Counted from the stretch's first letter, positions 51,655 through 59,815 are shown. The stretch is 64,000 bases of DNA from Streptomyces sp. MRC013 (GCF_023614235.1 NZ_CP094264.1:124001-188000); one strand, 5' to 3'. The notes: generated by a model not told the origin, from the sequence alone. Made by a program: numbers and translations.

Positions 51655-52107
51655 ATGTCGCACAAGCGGGCATCTATACGGCGTACTGCCATCTTCGGGA
51701 TGATCACCGCCGCGGCGATGACCGCGCTGGCGCCGGCCGCCGTCGCCGCCCCGGAGCGGGCGGGCACCGGCACCTCACGGCTCTACGCGCCGAACGCGCT
51801 GGTCCTCACCGTGGCGAAGGGCGAGAAGGCCAAGACGGCGACGCCACTGCGCGCGGTGACCCTCACCTGCGCCCCGACGCCGGGTGGGACCCACCCCGCG
51901 CCCGAGGAGGCGTGCGGTGAGCTCCGCGCCGCGAATGGCGACTTCTCCGCCTTGCGCGGTGAAGCGGAGCGGGCCTGCGCCAAGATCTACGACCCGCTCG
52001 TCGTCACCGCCGAGGGCGTCTGGGAGGGCAAGCGCGTCGCGTACGAGCGCATGTTCGGCAACTCCTGCGTCCTGCAGAACGAGGGCGGCAGTGTGTTCTC
52101 CTTCTGA
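51655..52107 (+). CDS. Subtilisin-type protease inhibitor (SSI family), Lys at P1
   Basis: The 150-residue precursor has a signal peptide (RRTAIFGMITAAAMTALAPA, cut near AVAA-P) and a complete SSI domain: LYAPNALVLTVAKGEKAKTA, VTLTCAPTPGGTHPAPEEAC, and the reactive loop CAKIYDP, then WEGKRVAYERMFGNSC. Four Cys give the usual two disulfides. The residue before the scissile bond is Lys (Met in the original SSI), which points to trypsin- or plasmin-like targets. It works outside the cell, tight-binding, as a dimer in known members. ATG 51655 is favoured over 51649 by spacing to GGAAAGGG. Confidence 0.93.
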   Translation: MSHKRASIRRTAIFGMITAAAMTALAPAAVAAPERAGTGTSRLYAPNALVLTVAKGEKAKTATPLRAVTLTCAPTPGGTHPAPEEACGELRAANGDFSALRGEAERACAKIYDPLVVTAEGVWEGKRVAYERMFGNSCVLQNEGGSVFSF

Positions 52108-52303
52108 GCCCTGCCGCTCGGCCCTTCCCCGGCCCGCGTCCTCCCCACGGCCCCCGCCGTGGAGACGGCGCGGGCCGCCGTCGTGCGCGGGACGGACGGA
52201 GTGGCCGACACGGACCGGTGGAAACGGGCACCCGTGGACACGGGAGCCGCTGCCGGCGGTACCGCCCCGAACAGGACCGACCGTGAGCCGTGGAACGTGA
52301 GTC

Positions 52304-53281
52304 ATGGACGTGGAGAGCGCCGCCGAGGAGTTGTACGGGCTGCCGCCCGCCGAGTTCACCGCGGCCCGGGACCGGCTCGCCGCCCGGGCCCGCGCGGCCG
52401 GGGACCGCGAACTGGCCGCGCGGATCCGGGCGCTGCGCCGCCCGACCCTGGCCGCGTGGGCGAGCAATCTGCTCGTACGCACCCGGCCGGACCGGGCCCG
52501 GTCGCTCCTCGCCCCCGGAGGCGGGCCGCGGCCGGCCCGCACGGCCCCCGGCGGCGCGCGGCCCGACGAACCGGAGTCCCGGCACCACGCCCGGGTGGCC
52601 GCGCTGGCGCGGGAAGCGCAGCGGCTGGCGGCCGAGGCCGGGAGGGAGATCGGGGACGCCGCCCGCGGACAGGTCGAGGCGACCCTGCGGGCGGCACTCG
52701 CCGACCCGGAGGCGGCCCGGCAGTGGCTGTCGGGACGCCTCAGCAGGGCGCTGGGCGCCCCGGCCGGTCGCGGGACGACCGGTACCGCCGGGAGCGGTGG
52801 ACCCGGGCGCCCGCGTCCCTCCCCCCGCGTGCCCGGCGGCGCCGGGGAGTCCTCCGCCGGTGCGGGGGCCCCCGGCCCCTGCGCCGCCCCGGCCGGGCGC
52901 CGGGGCGGCCCGCGGGCGGGGGACGGCGACGGCCCGCTCCACCCGGACGCGGCGCTCCGGGTCCCGCGGGAGCGGGCCGGGGAGGAGGTGGTCGCCGCCC
53001 GGCGCGAGGCGGCGGCGCGGGAGAGCGAGGCGCGCCGCGCGCGGGACGCGCTGGAGGGTGCCGAGCAGCGGGCGCACGAGACGGACCTGCAGGTGGAGGA
53101 GGTGGTCGTGCGGCTGAGGGAGGCGCAGGCCCGCAGGGAGGCCGCGCACCGCGCCGCAGACGAGGCCGGGCGGCGGGTCCGGGAGGCGGAACGGGCCGCC
53201 CGCCGGGCCGCGAGGCACGTCCGGGAGGTCGCCGGGCGGCCGGATCGGGGAGGCCGGGACGACGGGGGCGGCGGAACGTAG
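52304..53281 (+). CDS. Conserved hypothetical helical protein, 325 aa
   Basis: The N-terminal domain (MDVESAAEELYGLPPAEFTA, then RIRALRRPTLAAWASNLLVR, then DAARGQVEATLRAALADPEA, residues about 1-150) resembles a Streptomyces-wide family of unknown function. A Gly/Pro-rich linker (155-215) leads to a long charged coiled coil (EEVVAARREAAARESEARRA onwards, about 225-315). No signal peptide or membrane helix is present. The protein may bridge partners through its coiled coil. ATG 52304 is used; CGTGAGTC precedes it without a strong ribosome site. It is monocistronic, 197 bases after the inhibitor gene. Confidence 0.7.
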   Translation: MDVESAAEELYGLPPAEFTAARDRLAARARAAGDRELAARIRALRRPTLAAWASNLLVRTRPDRARSLLAPGGGPRPARTAPGGARPDEPESRHHARVAALAREAQRLAAEAGREIGDAARGQVEATLRAALADPEAARQWLSGRLSRALGAPAGRGTTGTAGSGGPGRPRPSPRVPGGAGESSAGAGAPGPCAAPAGRRGGPRAGDGDGPLHPDAALRVPRERAGEEVVAARREAAARESEARRARDALEGAEQRAHETDLQVEEVVVRLREAQARREAAHRAADEAGRRVREAERAARRAARHVREVAGRPDRGGRDDGGGGT

Positions 53282-53567
53282 GGGGGCGGCGGGACGTAGG
53301 GGGCGGGACCGGTCCGCCGGCGCGAGCGGCCTGCGGCCCGGTCAGGGGGCGGCGGACGGCGGCCCGGGGACGGTGAACCGGCGGGTCAGCGGACCGGGCG
53401 GGGCCGGCGCACCGGTGGGCCGGGTGGAGCCGGCGGGACGGGGGCGGCGGGGCGTGGGACGGGACCGGTCCGTCGGCGCGGACGGCCGGCGGACCCGGCG
53501 AGGCCGCACCCCGCGTCCCGCACAGGACGTGCGACGCGTGGCGGTGTCCGCGAAGGGGCGCGGACAC
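53282..53567. other. Intergenic, no gene seen
   Basis: About 285 bases of GGCGG-rich sequence followed by the hairpin at 53568. Nothing coding is apparent. Confidence 0.4.
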
Positions 53568-53604
53568 GTCCGGGCGCGCCGGCGCGGAGCCGGCGCGCCC
53601 GGAC
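53568..53604 (-). terminator. Perfect 16-bp hairpin terminator
   Basis: GTCCGGGCGCGCCGGC at 53568-53583 pairs with GCCGGCGCGCCCGGAC at 53589-53604 around a 5-base loop, 28 bases beyond the stop of the minus-strand gene at 53633. Confidence 0.85.
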
Positions 53605-53632
53605 GGCGGAGGAGCGCGGTGCCGGTGGGGCG

Positions 53633-54034
53633 TCAGCGAGAGGCGAGGAGCAGGCGGCACTCCGCCTCGTGCTCGCCGGGGACGTGCTGCGCCGACCGCA
53701 CGTCGAAGAGCCGGCCGAGCGCCTTCTCGACCTCTTCCACCGCGTGGTGGTCGCCGGTCAGCAGCGCCTCGACCGGCGAGTCGAGCCGCGGCGCGCCGGT
53801 GGGCTCGCCCGAGCGGGCGGAGCTGTCGAACGTGGCCACCCACACGGTCGGCTCGCGCCCTGCGCCGGAGTGCGGCGCCACGTCCTCGCAGCCGGCGAAG
53901 ACCTCGTCCAGCGCCCCGAAGACCGCCTCCGCCTCCGCGCGGCCGCAGCCGCTGAGCTGGACGGTGACGTCGCAGTCGGCGGGGTGCTCCCCCGCACCCC
54001 GGTTCGCCGTGTCCTTTTCCAGGTCGCTTGCCAT
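53633..54034 (-). CDS. Conserved hypothetical protein, 133 aa
   Basis: The protein reads MASDLEKDTANRGAGEHPAD, then VTVQLSGCGRAEAEAVFGAL, PTVWVATFDSSARSGEP and HHAVEEVEKALGRLFDVRSA. It ends near EHEAECRLLLASR. It has no signal or membrane segment and looks like a small alpha/beta domain; I recall similar Streptomyces proteins without a function. ATG 54034 follows AGGGAGACC. A GGGTACCC palindrome (54071-54078) sits in its promoter region, similar to those at 41036, so stress control is possible but unproven. Confidence 0.7.
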   Translation of the reverse strand: MASDLEKDTANRGAGEHPADCDVTVQLSGCGRAEAEAVFGALDEVFAGCEDVAPHSGAGREPTVWVATFDSSARSGEPTGAPRLDSPVEALLTGDHHAVEEVEKALGRLFDVRSAQHVPGEHEAECRLLLASR

Positions 54035-54564
54035 GGGGTCTCCCTGTCCTTCCGTCGGATCCTGCGCAACGGGTACCCGTCTTCCCCGTGCCGCCACGGA
54101 CGGCACCCGCGGGCCACTCCGCTGGCGGACGGGCGCGACGGGGGTTCGCGGGACGGCACGGCTGGCACCGGGGTGGAGCCTGCCGGGGCCGCCGCAGGGC
54201 GTCGGGGAATCGTCGAGGAGGGGGACGGCCGTGCCCGCGGGATCCGGTTCCGAGTGCCAGCGGCGGTGCGGCCGCGTCGGGAACGGCACCCGCAGCCGCG
54301 GCGAGGGCGGGAAGCGCGCCCGGGGAGCCGCGGCACGCACGGCCGACGGGGAGCGGGCGCGCAGCGGCGGGGCGGAGTCCTCCGGCGGGGCGCCCGCGCG
54401 CGGCACCCCGTCGCCGAAACCGGGCGGGCGGCGCGGGCGGGGCGGCGGTTCCGGAGGGGCCGCGTGCGACGAGCTGCGCGCCGAGGCCGGGAAGCGCGAG
54501 GTCCGGCCGCTCCTCGGTGGACGAGGCGGAGCCGCAGCGCAGGCCCGGCAGGTGATCCGGCGCG
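54035..54564. other. Intergenic, no gene seen
   Basis: About 530 bases. The first 60 contain an ACGGGTACCCGT palindrome (54069-54080) upstream of the minus-strand gene. The rest is GC-rich with shadow frames on both strands. Confidence 0.45.
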
Positions 54565-55233
54565 TCACGCGCCGCCCCCTCCGAACGGGCCGGCGTCCAG
54601 GTGGGCGAGCAGGTCGGCGGGGTCGGCGTAGAGGGCGGCCGCCCCCGCGTCGACGAGGTCCGCGCGGGGGATGCCGCCGCAGAGGAGGCCCACGCAGGTG
54701 ACCCCGGCGCGGGTCCCGGCCCTCATGTCCCAGACGGTGTCGCCGACGAACACGGACCGGTCGGCGGGCGCACCGGCCAGTTCCAGCGCGTGCCGCACGG
54801 GGTCCGGGGCCGGCTTGCCCCGCTCGGTGTCGCCGGCCCCGGCGACGGCGGTGACGGCGTCGTCCGCGTCGATCGCGCGGCGCAGCGCCGCGAGTTCGGC
54901 GCCCCCGGCGGACGTGGCCAGGACGACGGTCCAGCCCCGGGCGGCGAGGGTCCTCAACAGCAGGCCGGCGTCGGGGAACGCGGGCAGGCGGTCGGAGTAG
55001 GTGCCGTAGAGCGCCTTGTGGGCCGCGCTGATCGAGGCGTCGCCGCTCCGGTCCCGGTCGGGGGCGAGGAGGTGCTCCACGAGGTCCTCGGCGCCGAGGC
55101 CGACGGCCCGGTGCACGGCGTGCATCGGCACGTGGTGGCCGGCCTGCCGGAACGCCTCCCACCACGTCGTGACGTGGAGGTGGTTGGTGTCGGCGAGGGT
55201 GCCGTCCACGTCGAACACGGCGGCGCGGTTCAT
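54565..55233 (-). CDS. HAD-superfamily hydrolase (phosphoglycolate phosphatase-like)
   Basis: The 222-residue protein has the HAD motifs in order: AAVFDVDGTLADTNHLHV (nucleophile and acid Asp), VVLATSAGGAELAALRR (motif II Ser/Thr), GKPAPDPVRHALELAG (motif III Lys) and VFVGDTVWDMRAGTRAG (motif IV Asp). It has the four-helix cap typical of subfamily I and should hydrolyse a small phosphate ester such as phosphoglycolate or a sugar phosphate. ATG 55233 is used. The frame stays open upstream through a 9-bp tandem repeat, so a variable N-terminal extension is possible. The DUF6766 gene lies upstream on the same strand. Confidence 0.88.
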   Translation of the reverse strand: MNRAAVFDVDGTLADTNHLHVTTWWEAFRQAGHHVPMHAVHRAVGLGAEDLVEHLLAPDRDRSGDASISAAHKALYGTYSDRLPAFPDAGLLLRTLAARGWTVVLATSAGGAELAALRRAIDADDAVTAVAGAGDTERGKPAPDPVRHALELAGAPADRSVFVGDTVWDMRAGTRAGVTCVGLLCGGIPRADLVDAGAAALYADPADLLAHLDAGPFGGGGA

Positions 55234-55245
55234 GGGGATCCTCTC

Positions 55246-55317
55246 GATGCGGTCGATGCGGTCGGTGCAGTCGATGCGGTCGATGCGGTCGGTGCGACCG
55301 GTGCGACCGGTGCGACC
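55246..55317. repeat. Eight 9-bp tandem repeats before the HAD gene
   Basis: Units GATGCGGTC, GGTGCAGTC and GGTGCGACC follow each other without gaps (2+1+2+3 copies). A length of 9 keeps the reading frame, and on the minus strand the repeats read Asp/Gly-Arg-Ile/Thr in frame with the hydrolase, ending 13 bases before its ATG. Copy number is likely to vary. Confidence 0.85.
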
Positions 55318-55355
55318 GGTGTGCTGGTGCCCCCGCTCCCCCGCTCCAGTCCCCG

Positions 55356-56039
55356 TCAGCCCTCGACACCGGTCGCGCCGTGGGGGGCGCCGACCGGCTT
55401 GGACTCCGGGGAACCGCGCTGCCGCAGGTACACGGAGAAGATCGCCATCGAGCCGATGGCGAGCAGTTCCGACTGCCAGTTCTGGAGCGTGCGGCCCCAG
55501 AAGTCGGGCGAGGCGAGGTACTCGGACCAGGGCGGCGGGCTCTCCAGTGCGCGCAGCCTCTCCTCGCCGTACGCGGCGGCGCCGCTCACCGACTGGGCGT
55601 ACCAGGAGCCGAGGAACACGGCGCACATCCAGATGCCGAGGGAGCGCGAGTACAGGGTCCGCCGCAGGCCGTCCGCGGCCGCCCAGCGGGGCGAGTCGGG
55701 GGTGGCGTAGGGGCCGACGCGCTGGTCCTCCTCGGACTCGGTTCCGGCCTTGTGCATCTCCTTGGACTCCGGGGAGCCGCGCTGCAGCAGCCACACCGTC
55801 CCGAAGAGGTAGAGGAAGAACTGCAGGTACTCGGACTGCCAGTTCTCGGTGACGGCGACGGCGAAGTCGGCCGACGCGAGGTAGCGGGCGAACCCGACGG
55901 GCTCGGCGCCCAGGGCCCGCATCTCGTCGTCGTACCGCGCCTGTCCGGCGAGCGCCTGGCAGCAGAGGGTGGCGAGGAACCCCACCCCGAAGGCGAGGGA
56001 GAGGCCGTTGTCCCGGGCGAAGCGGAGGAGGCGGTTCAT
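55356..56039 (-). CDS. DUF6766-family membrane protein with internal duplication
   Basis: The 227-residue protein has four hydrophobic segments in two similar halves. Half one has LSLAFGVGFLATLCCQALAG and ends NWQSEYLQFFLYLFG plus LLQRGSPESK. Half two has SLGIWMCAVFLGSWYAQSVS and ends NWQSELLAIGSMAIF plus LRQRGSPESK. The repeated NWQSE and QRGSPESK motifs show an ancient duplication. I recall this as DUF6766, of unknown function. ATG 56039 overlaps the stop of a 27-codon membrane ORF, and that in turn follows a lipoprotein gene, so three genes form a tight operon. Confidence 0.8.
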   Translation of the reverse strand: MNRLLRFARDNGLSLAFGVGFLATLCCQALAGQARYDDEMRALGAEPVGFARYLASADFAVAVTENWQSEYLQFFLYLFGTVWLLQRGSPESKEMHKAGTESEEDQRVGPYATPDSPRWAAADGLRRTLYSRSLGIWMCAVFLGSWYAQSVSGAAAYGEERLRALESPPPWSEYLASPDFWGRTLQNWQSELLAIGSMAIFSVYLRQRGSPESKPVGAPHGATGVEG

Positions 56040-56119
56040 CGGTGGGTCACCCCGAGCGCGCTGAAGTAGACCAGGCCGCACAGGAGGGTGAGGGCGTACA
56101 GCGTGAACATGGTGCGCAC
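56036..56119 (-). CDS. 27-aa single-span membrane mini-protein
   Basis: GTG 56119 follows GGAGG, which overlaps the stop of the lipoprotein gene. The peptide is nearly all membrane helix: MRTMFTLYALTLLCGLVYFS then ALGVTHR. Its TGA overlaps the ATG of the DUF6766 gene (ATGA). Real ribosome site, coupling on both sides and helix-only composition make chance unlikely. It may be a small subunit of the DUF6766 complex. It is too short for routine gene finders. Confidence 0.65.
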   Translation of the reverse strand: MRTMFTLYALTLLCGLVYFSALGVTHR

Positions 56120-56125
56120 GGCGGG

Positions 56126-56530
56126 TCAGTCCTCCTTCACCCGGCAGTCGTAGGGGCGCTCGGGACGCGGTGCGCAGCCGGCCGCCCTGATCCTCCAGCC
56201 GTCCGGGAACCGGGTGGCGAAGTACGTGTCGCGTTCCAGGACGACGCGGGCCTGGTGGCCGTAGACGTCGAGGGTGCGGACCCGCCCCGGCGCGGGCAGG
56301 GCGGCGCCGGAGAGCCCGGCCTCGCAGGACGGGCCGGGGTCCCGGGCGAGCGCCTCGCGGGTCGCCGGGGCGAGGAGCCGGCAGGCGGCGGCGTGGCCGG
56401 CGTCCCCGGTGTGGGAGGCGAAGCGGAGCGCGGTCGCGGTGACGGCGGTGCGCTCGGCCCCCGAGACGGAGCAGCCGGCGAGGGCGGCGGCCGGGACGAG
56501 GAGCGCGAGGACGGCGGGGAGGCGGCGCAC
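56126..56530 (-). CDS. Small lipoprotein, 134 aa
   Basis: GTG 56530 has GAGGAG about 9 bases upstream. The lipobox is VPAAALAGCSVSG, so the lipidated Cys is near residue 18. The mature part reads ERTAVTATALRFASHTGDAG, CRLLAPATREALARDPGPSC, ARVVLERDTYFATRFPDGWR and ends with CAPRPERPYDCRVKED; four Cys may form two bonds. It is anchored outside the membrane and first in an operon with the 27-residue mini-protein and DUF6766. I know no name for the family, but the layout (small NTF2-like strand order) suggests ligand binding. That is inference. Confidence 0.75.
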   Translation of the reverse strand: MRRLPAVLALLVPAAALAGCSVSGAERTAVTATALRFASHTGDAGHAAACRLLAPATREALARDPGPSCEAGLSGAALPAPGRVRTLDVYGHQARVVLERDTYFATRFPDGWRIRAAGCAPRPERPYDCRVKED

Positions 56531-56743
56531 GGGGCTCTGCTCCTCTCGGCACCCGGCCCCGCGGGACCTTCCCGGAGGCACGGGTACGAGCATGGCGGTT
56601 CGGCGGCGGCCGGTCGCGTCATGACGGCGCGACACCCGGTGGGCTTCCTCCCGCTGCCGTATCGGGGCGGGGCGCGCCCGGGTCGGCTGGAGGGCGCCGG
56701 AGCGGGTACCAGGGACGGGTCGGACCGATGACGGGAGGGCGAG

Positions 56744-57298
56744 ATGCCTGGCCGGGAGCACGGCGCCTCGAAGGGCGCGGACGGGGCCCACGGACCCTCG
56801 GGCGCCGAGGAGCGGGGGAACGAGCAGTGGCGGGGCCGGCGCGAGACGCCGGAGGAGCAGGCGGACCGCCGGTGGACCGAGTTGCTCCAGGAGATCCGGG
56901 TCGCGCAGACGGGGGTGCAGATCCTGTTCGGCTTCCTGCTGACGGTGGTCTTCGCGCCCCGCTTCGCGGACCTGTCGGACGTGAACCGCGCGATCTACAT
57001 CACGACGGTCGTACTGGGCGCGGGGGCGACGGGCGCGCTGATCGGGCCCGTGTCGCTCCACCGCCTGGTGTCGGGCCGCAGGATCAAGCCGCAGACGGTG
57101 GTGTGGGCGTCGCGGATGACGTTCACGGGGCTGGTGCTGCTGCTGGCGACGATGGTGTCGGCGCTGTTCCTGGTCCTGCGGGTGGCGACGCACGACGGCT
57201 ACGTGCCGTGGCTGGTGTCGGGGGTGGCCCTGTGGTACCTGCTGTGGTGGTTCGTGCTGCCGCTGTGGGCGCGGCACCGCTACACGACGCGTGACTGA
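56744..57298 (+). CDS. DUF6328-like membrane protein, 184 aa
   Basis: A charged 45-residue N-terminus precedes four hydrophobic helices: QTGVQILFGFLLTVVFAPRF, AIYITTVVLGAGATGALIGP, ASRMTFTGLVLLLATMVSAL and WLVSGVALWYLLWWFVLPLW. The segment LLQEIRVAQTGVQILFGFLL is the hallmark of DUF6328, a family of unknown function common in actinobacteria. ATG 56744 follows GGGAGGGCGAG. Its last 19 bases overlap the end of the convergent DNA ligase gene, so the two mRNAs are antisense at their ends. Confidence 0.85.
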   Translation: MPGREHGASKGADGAHGPSGAEERGNEQWRGRRETPEEQADRRWTELLQEIRVAQTGVQILFGFLLTVVFAPRFADLSDVNRAIYITTVVLGAGATGALIGPVSLHRLVSGRRIKPQTVVWASRMTFTGLVLLLATMVSALFLVLRVATHDGYVPWLVSGVALWYLLWWFVLPLWARHRYTTRD

Positions 57299-58827
57299 GG
57301 GCCCGCCAGGACCGTGTCGACCGTGTCGGCCTGGGCGGCGGGCTTGTCCGGGCGGTGCCGCACGACGCGGGCGAAGCGGAGGGTGATCCCGGCCGGATAG
57401 CGCGGGGAGCGCTGGAGGCCGTCGTAGGCGATCTCGACGACCAGTTCGGGCCGTACGCGGACGGTGGAGCCGTCGTCGGAGACGGCGAGTCCGCGCAGCC
57501 GGTCGGTCTGCCAGCGCAGCATCGTGTCGGTGAGGCCCTTGAAGGTCTTGCCGAGCATCACGAAGGTGCCGTCGGCGGCGCGGGCGCCGAGGTGGAGGTT
57601 GGACAGCAGTCCGGTGCGCCGGCCGTGCCCCCACTCAGCGGCGAGGACCACCAGGTCGAGGGTGTGCACCGGTTTCACCTTCAGCCAGGAGCGCCCCCGC
57701 CGGCCCGCGCCGTAGGGCGCGTCGAGCGCCTTGACCAGGACGCCTTCGTGGCCCCGGTCGAGGGTGTCGGCGAAGAACGCCTCGGCGGTGGCGCGCTGCC
57801 CCGGGTCGGCGGGGTCGGTGACGACGGTCCGCCGGACGCGCAGGGCCTCGGGGACGAGGCGGGCGAGCTCCGCGTGCCGCTCCCGGCCGGGCAGGTCGAG
57901 CAGTACGGCGCCGTCCGCGGCGAGGACGTCGAAGAACACGGGCGACACGGGACGGGTCGCCGCGGCCGCGGCCACGTCGGCGCGTGAGCCTACACGGGAG
58001 GCGGTCTCCTGGAACGGGGCGGGGCGGCCCGACGCGTCCAGGGCGATCACCTCGCCGTCCAGGACGAACGCGTCGCCCGCGATGCCGCGGGCGGCGGCCC
58101 GGACCTCCGGCAGGCGGTCGGTGACGTCGTCGAGGGAGCGGGTGTAGATCCGCACGTCGTCGCCGGTGCGGTGCACCTGGATGCGGACGCCGTCGAGCTT
58201 CTCCTCCACCGCGCACGGCCCGAGCGCGGCGAGCGCGTCGGCGACGCTCCCGGCGGTGTGGGCGAGCATCGGCTGCACGGGCGTGCCGACGCGGAGCCGG
58301 AACCGCTCCAGTGCGGCCGTCCCCTCGGCGAGGAGCGCCGCGGCGACCCTCGGCAGGGACCCGTCGAGCATCACCGCCCGGCGTACGTCGGCGGCCGGGA
58401 CCCGGGCCGCCGCGGCGACGCCCTCCAGAGCGACGGCGTCCAGCGCCCCCTGCCGGATCTCGCCGGTGAGCAGCCGGAGGAGGAACCGCTGTTCGGAGGC
58501 GGTGGCGGCGGCCATGAGGCCGTGGACGAGGCGCCTCCGCTCCGCCTGGGAACCCGGCCCCGCGACGCGGGCGAGTTCGCTCAGCGCGGCGTCCGCGCCG
58601 GCGACGGTGAGGGTGGCGCGGCCGGCGGGGGCGACGGGTTCCTTCAAGGTGCTCCAGCCGACGCCGACGCGGCCCTGCGGGAGGCGGCCCGCGAGGTAGG
58701 CGATGACGAGGGGGACCTCCGCCGGTGGGGCCGCCGAGAACAGCTCCGCCAGTACGGTGATCTTGCGGGAGCGCGCCGCGGTGGCGGCGACCTGCTCGGA
58801 CACGTCTGCGAGTCGGGCCAGCAGCAT
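57280..58827 (-). CDS. lig: ATP-dependent DNA ligase
   Basis: The 515-residue protein has the N-terminal DNA-binding domain (MLLARLADVSEQVAATAARS, to about 200), the adenylation domain with the active Lys in CAVEEKLDGVRIQVHRTG (motif I), DAFVLDGEVIALDASGRPAP (motif III/IIIa), HEGVLVKALDAPYGAGRRGR (motif IV) and SWLKVKPVHTLDLVVLA (motif V). The OB domain ends RFARVVRHRPDKPAAQADTV. It seals nicks with ATP and is in addition to the essential NAD-dependent enzyme, probably for repair. No Ku or polymerase gene is adjacent. I recall a homologue near rppA in S. coelicolor (SCO1202). Confidence 0.93.
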   Translation of the reverse strand: MLLARLADVSEQVAATAARSRKITVLAELFSAAPPAEVPLVIAYLAGRLPQGRVGVGWSTLKEPVAPAGRATLTVAGADAALSELARVAGPGSQAERRRLVHGLMAAATASEQRFLLRLLTGEIRQGALDAVALEGVAAAARVPAADVRRAVMLDGSLPRVAAALLAEGTAALERFRLRVGTPVQPMLAHTAGSVADALAALGPCAVEEKLDGVRIQVHRTGDDVRIYTRSLDDVTDRLPEVRAAARGIAGDAFVLDGEVIALDASGRPAPFQETASRVGSRADVAAAAATRPVSPVFFDVLAADGAVLLDLPGRERHAELARLVPEALRVRRTVVTDPADPGQRATAEAFFADTLDRGHEGVLVKALDAPYGAGRRGRSWLKVKPVHTLDLVVLAAEWGHGRRTGLLSNLHLGARAADGTFVMLGKTFKGLTDTMLRWQTDRLRGLAVSDDGSTVRVRPELVVEIAYDGLQRSPRYPAGITLRFARVVRHRPDKPAAQADTVDTVLAGPQSRVV

Positions 58828-59374
58828 GCGGCCATCGTGCCCGCACCGCGCGCCGCGCACACCCGGGGCGCCTCCCGCCGGGCGCCCCGCGGCGTCGCGG
58901 TCCCGGCGCGCCCGTGCCCCGTCCGCGGCCTGGACCGCGTCCCTCCCCGCCGGTATCACCCTGCATCGTCGACGCGCCCGAACGGGGGACGTTCCGCGTC
59001 GTCGGGTGAGGGGGCGGTGCCGTCCCGCTGAACGCTTCCCGTCCTGAACGCACCGCGCGGTCCCGGTGGTGGCGTGGACGGCGGCGGTGGTGCGGCCGGT
59101 TTCCCCCACGCCAGGACAGCGCGTCCCCGCCGGGCGGGTTCGGCCACCGCCGGCGGGGAAGGGCCGGTCCCGTTCCGCCGCGGGTACGGCTTTCCCGCCT
59201 CCACCGCCGGTCCCGGCTCTCGTCCGGGGCTTCGGGACGGGCCGCCGCCGGCCCGCGAGGGTGCCCGTGCCCCCGGAGGGGGCGGGTCGTGGGTGGCGGC
59301 GGGGAGCGGCACCGCTCCGGCGTCGTCCCGGAACCGTCCGGGTGGCCGCGGCCCCGCGGTCCACCCGGGGGCGA
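58828..59374. other. Intergenic, no gene seen
   Basis: About 550 bases upstream of the ligase. The reading continues open for many codons before ATG 58827 but is Arg/Pro-rich. A ligase promoter should lie near 58860-58970; none is clear. Confidence 0.4.
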
Positions 59375-59399
59375 CCCGGCCCCGGCGGCCGGGGCCGGG
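59375..59399 (-). terminator. 11-bp hairpin terminator
   Basis: CCCGGCCCCGG at 59375-59385 pairs with CCGGGGCCGGG at 59389-59399 around a 3-base loop, 9 bases beyond the stop of the roadblock gene. Confidence 0.8.
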
Positions 59400-59407
59400 A
59401 GCGGTCC

Positions 59408-59815
59408 CTAGCCCCGTCCCCGGGTGTCCGGGCGGCGCGAGGCCACGGCCAGGTGTTCCCCGACGCGGTTGACGAGCAGCGTCATCTCGTACGCGACCTG
59501 CCCGACGTCCGCCTCTGCGGTGCTGAGTACGCACAGGCAGCTGCCGTCGCCCGCGGCGGTCACGAAGAGCAGGGCGTCGTCGAACTCCACCATGGTCTGG
59601 CGGGCCTCCCCCGCCCCGAAGTGCTGTCCGGCGCCCCGGGCGAGACTGTGCAGGCCCGACGAGACCGCCGCGAGGCGTTCGGCGTCCTCCCGGGCGAGAT
59701 CGCTGCTGGCGGCGGTGACGAGTCCGTCACTCGACAGCAGCAGGCCATGGCGGATGTGGGCGATGCGCTTGGTCAGGTCGTCCAGGAGCCAGTCGAGTTC
59801 CTTGTCGAGCGCCAT
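59408..59815 (-). CDS. Roadblock/LC7-domain protein
   Basis: The 135-residue protein is one roadblock domain: LDWLLDDLTKRIAHIRHGLL, LSSDGLVTAASSDLAREDAE, HFGAGEARQTMVEFDDALLF and GQVAYEMTLLVNRVGEHLA. In Streptomyces these normally lie in conservon (cvn) operons with a sensor kinase, DUF742 protein and a small GTPase, where they regulate the GTPase. Here no such partner is adjacent on either side: the gene is closed by its own terminator and preceded by about 600 non-coding bases. It is therefore an orphan or a remnant of a conservon. ATG 59815 is clear. Confidence 0.9.
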   Translation of the reverse strand: MALDKELDWLLDDLTKRIAHIRHGLLLSSDGLVTAASSDLAREDAERLAAVSSGLHSLARGAGQHFGAGEARQTMVEFDDALLFVTAAGDGSCLCVLSTAEADVGQVAYEMTLLVNRVGEHLAVASRRPDTRGRG

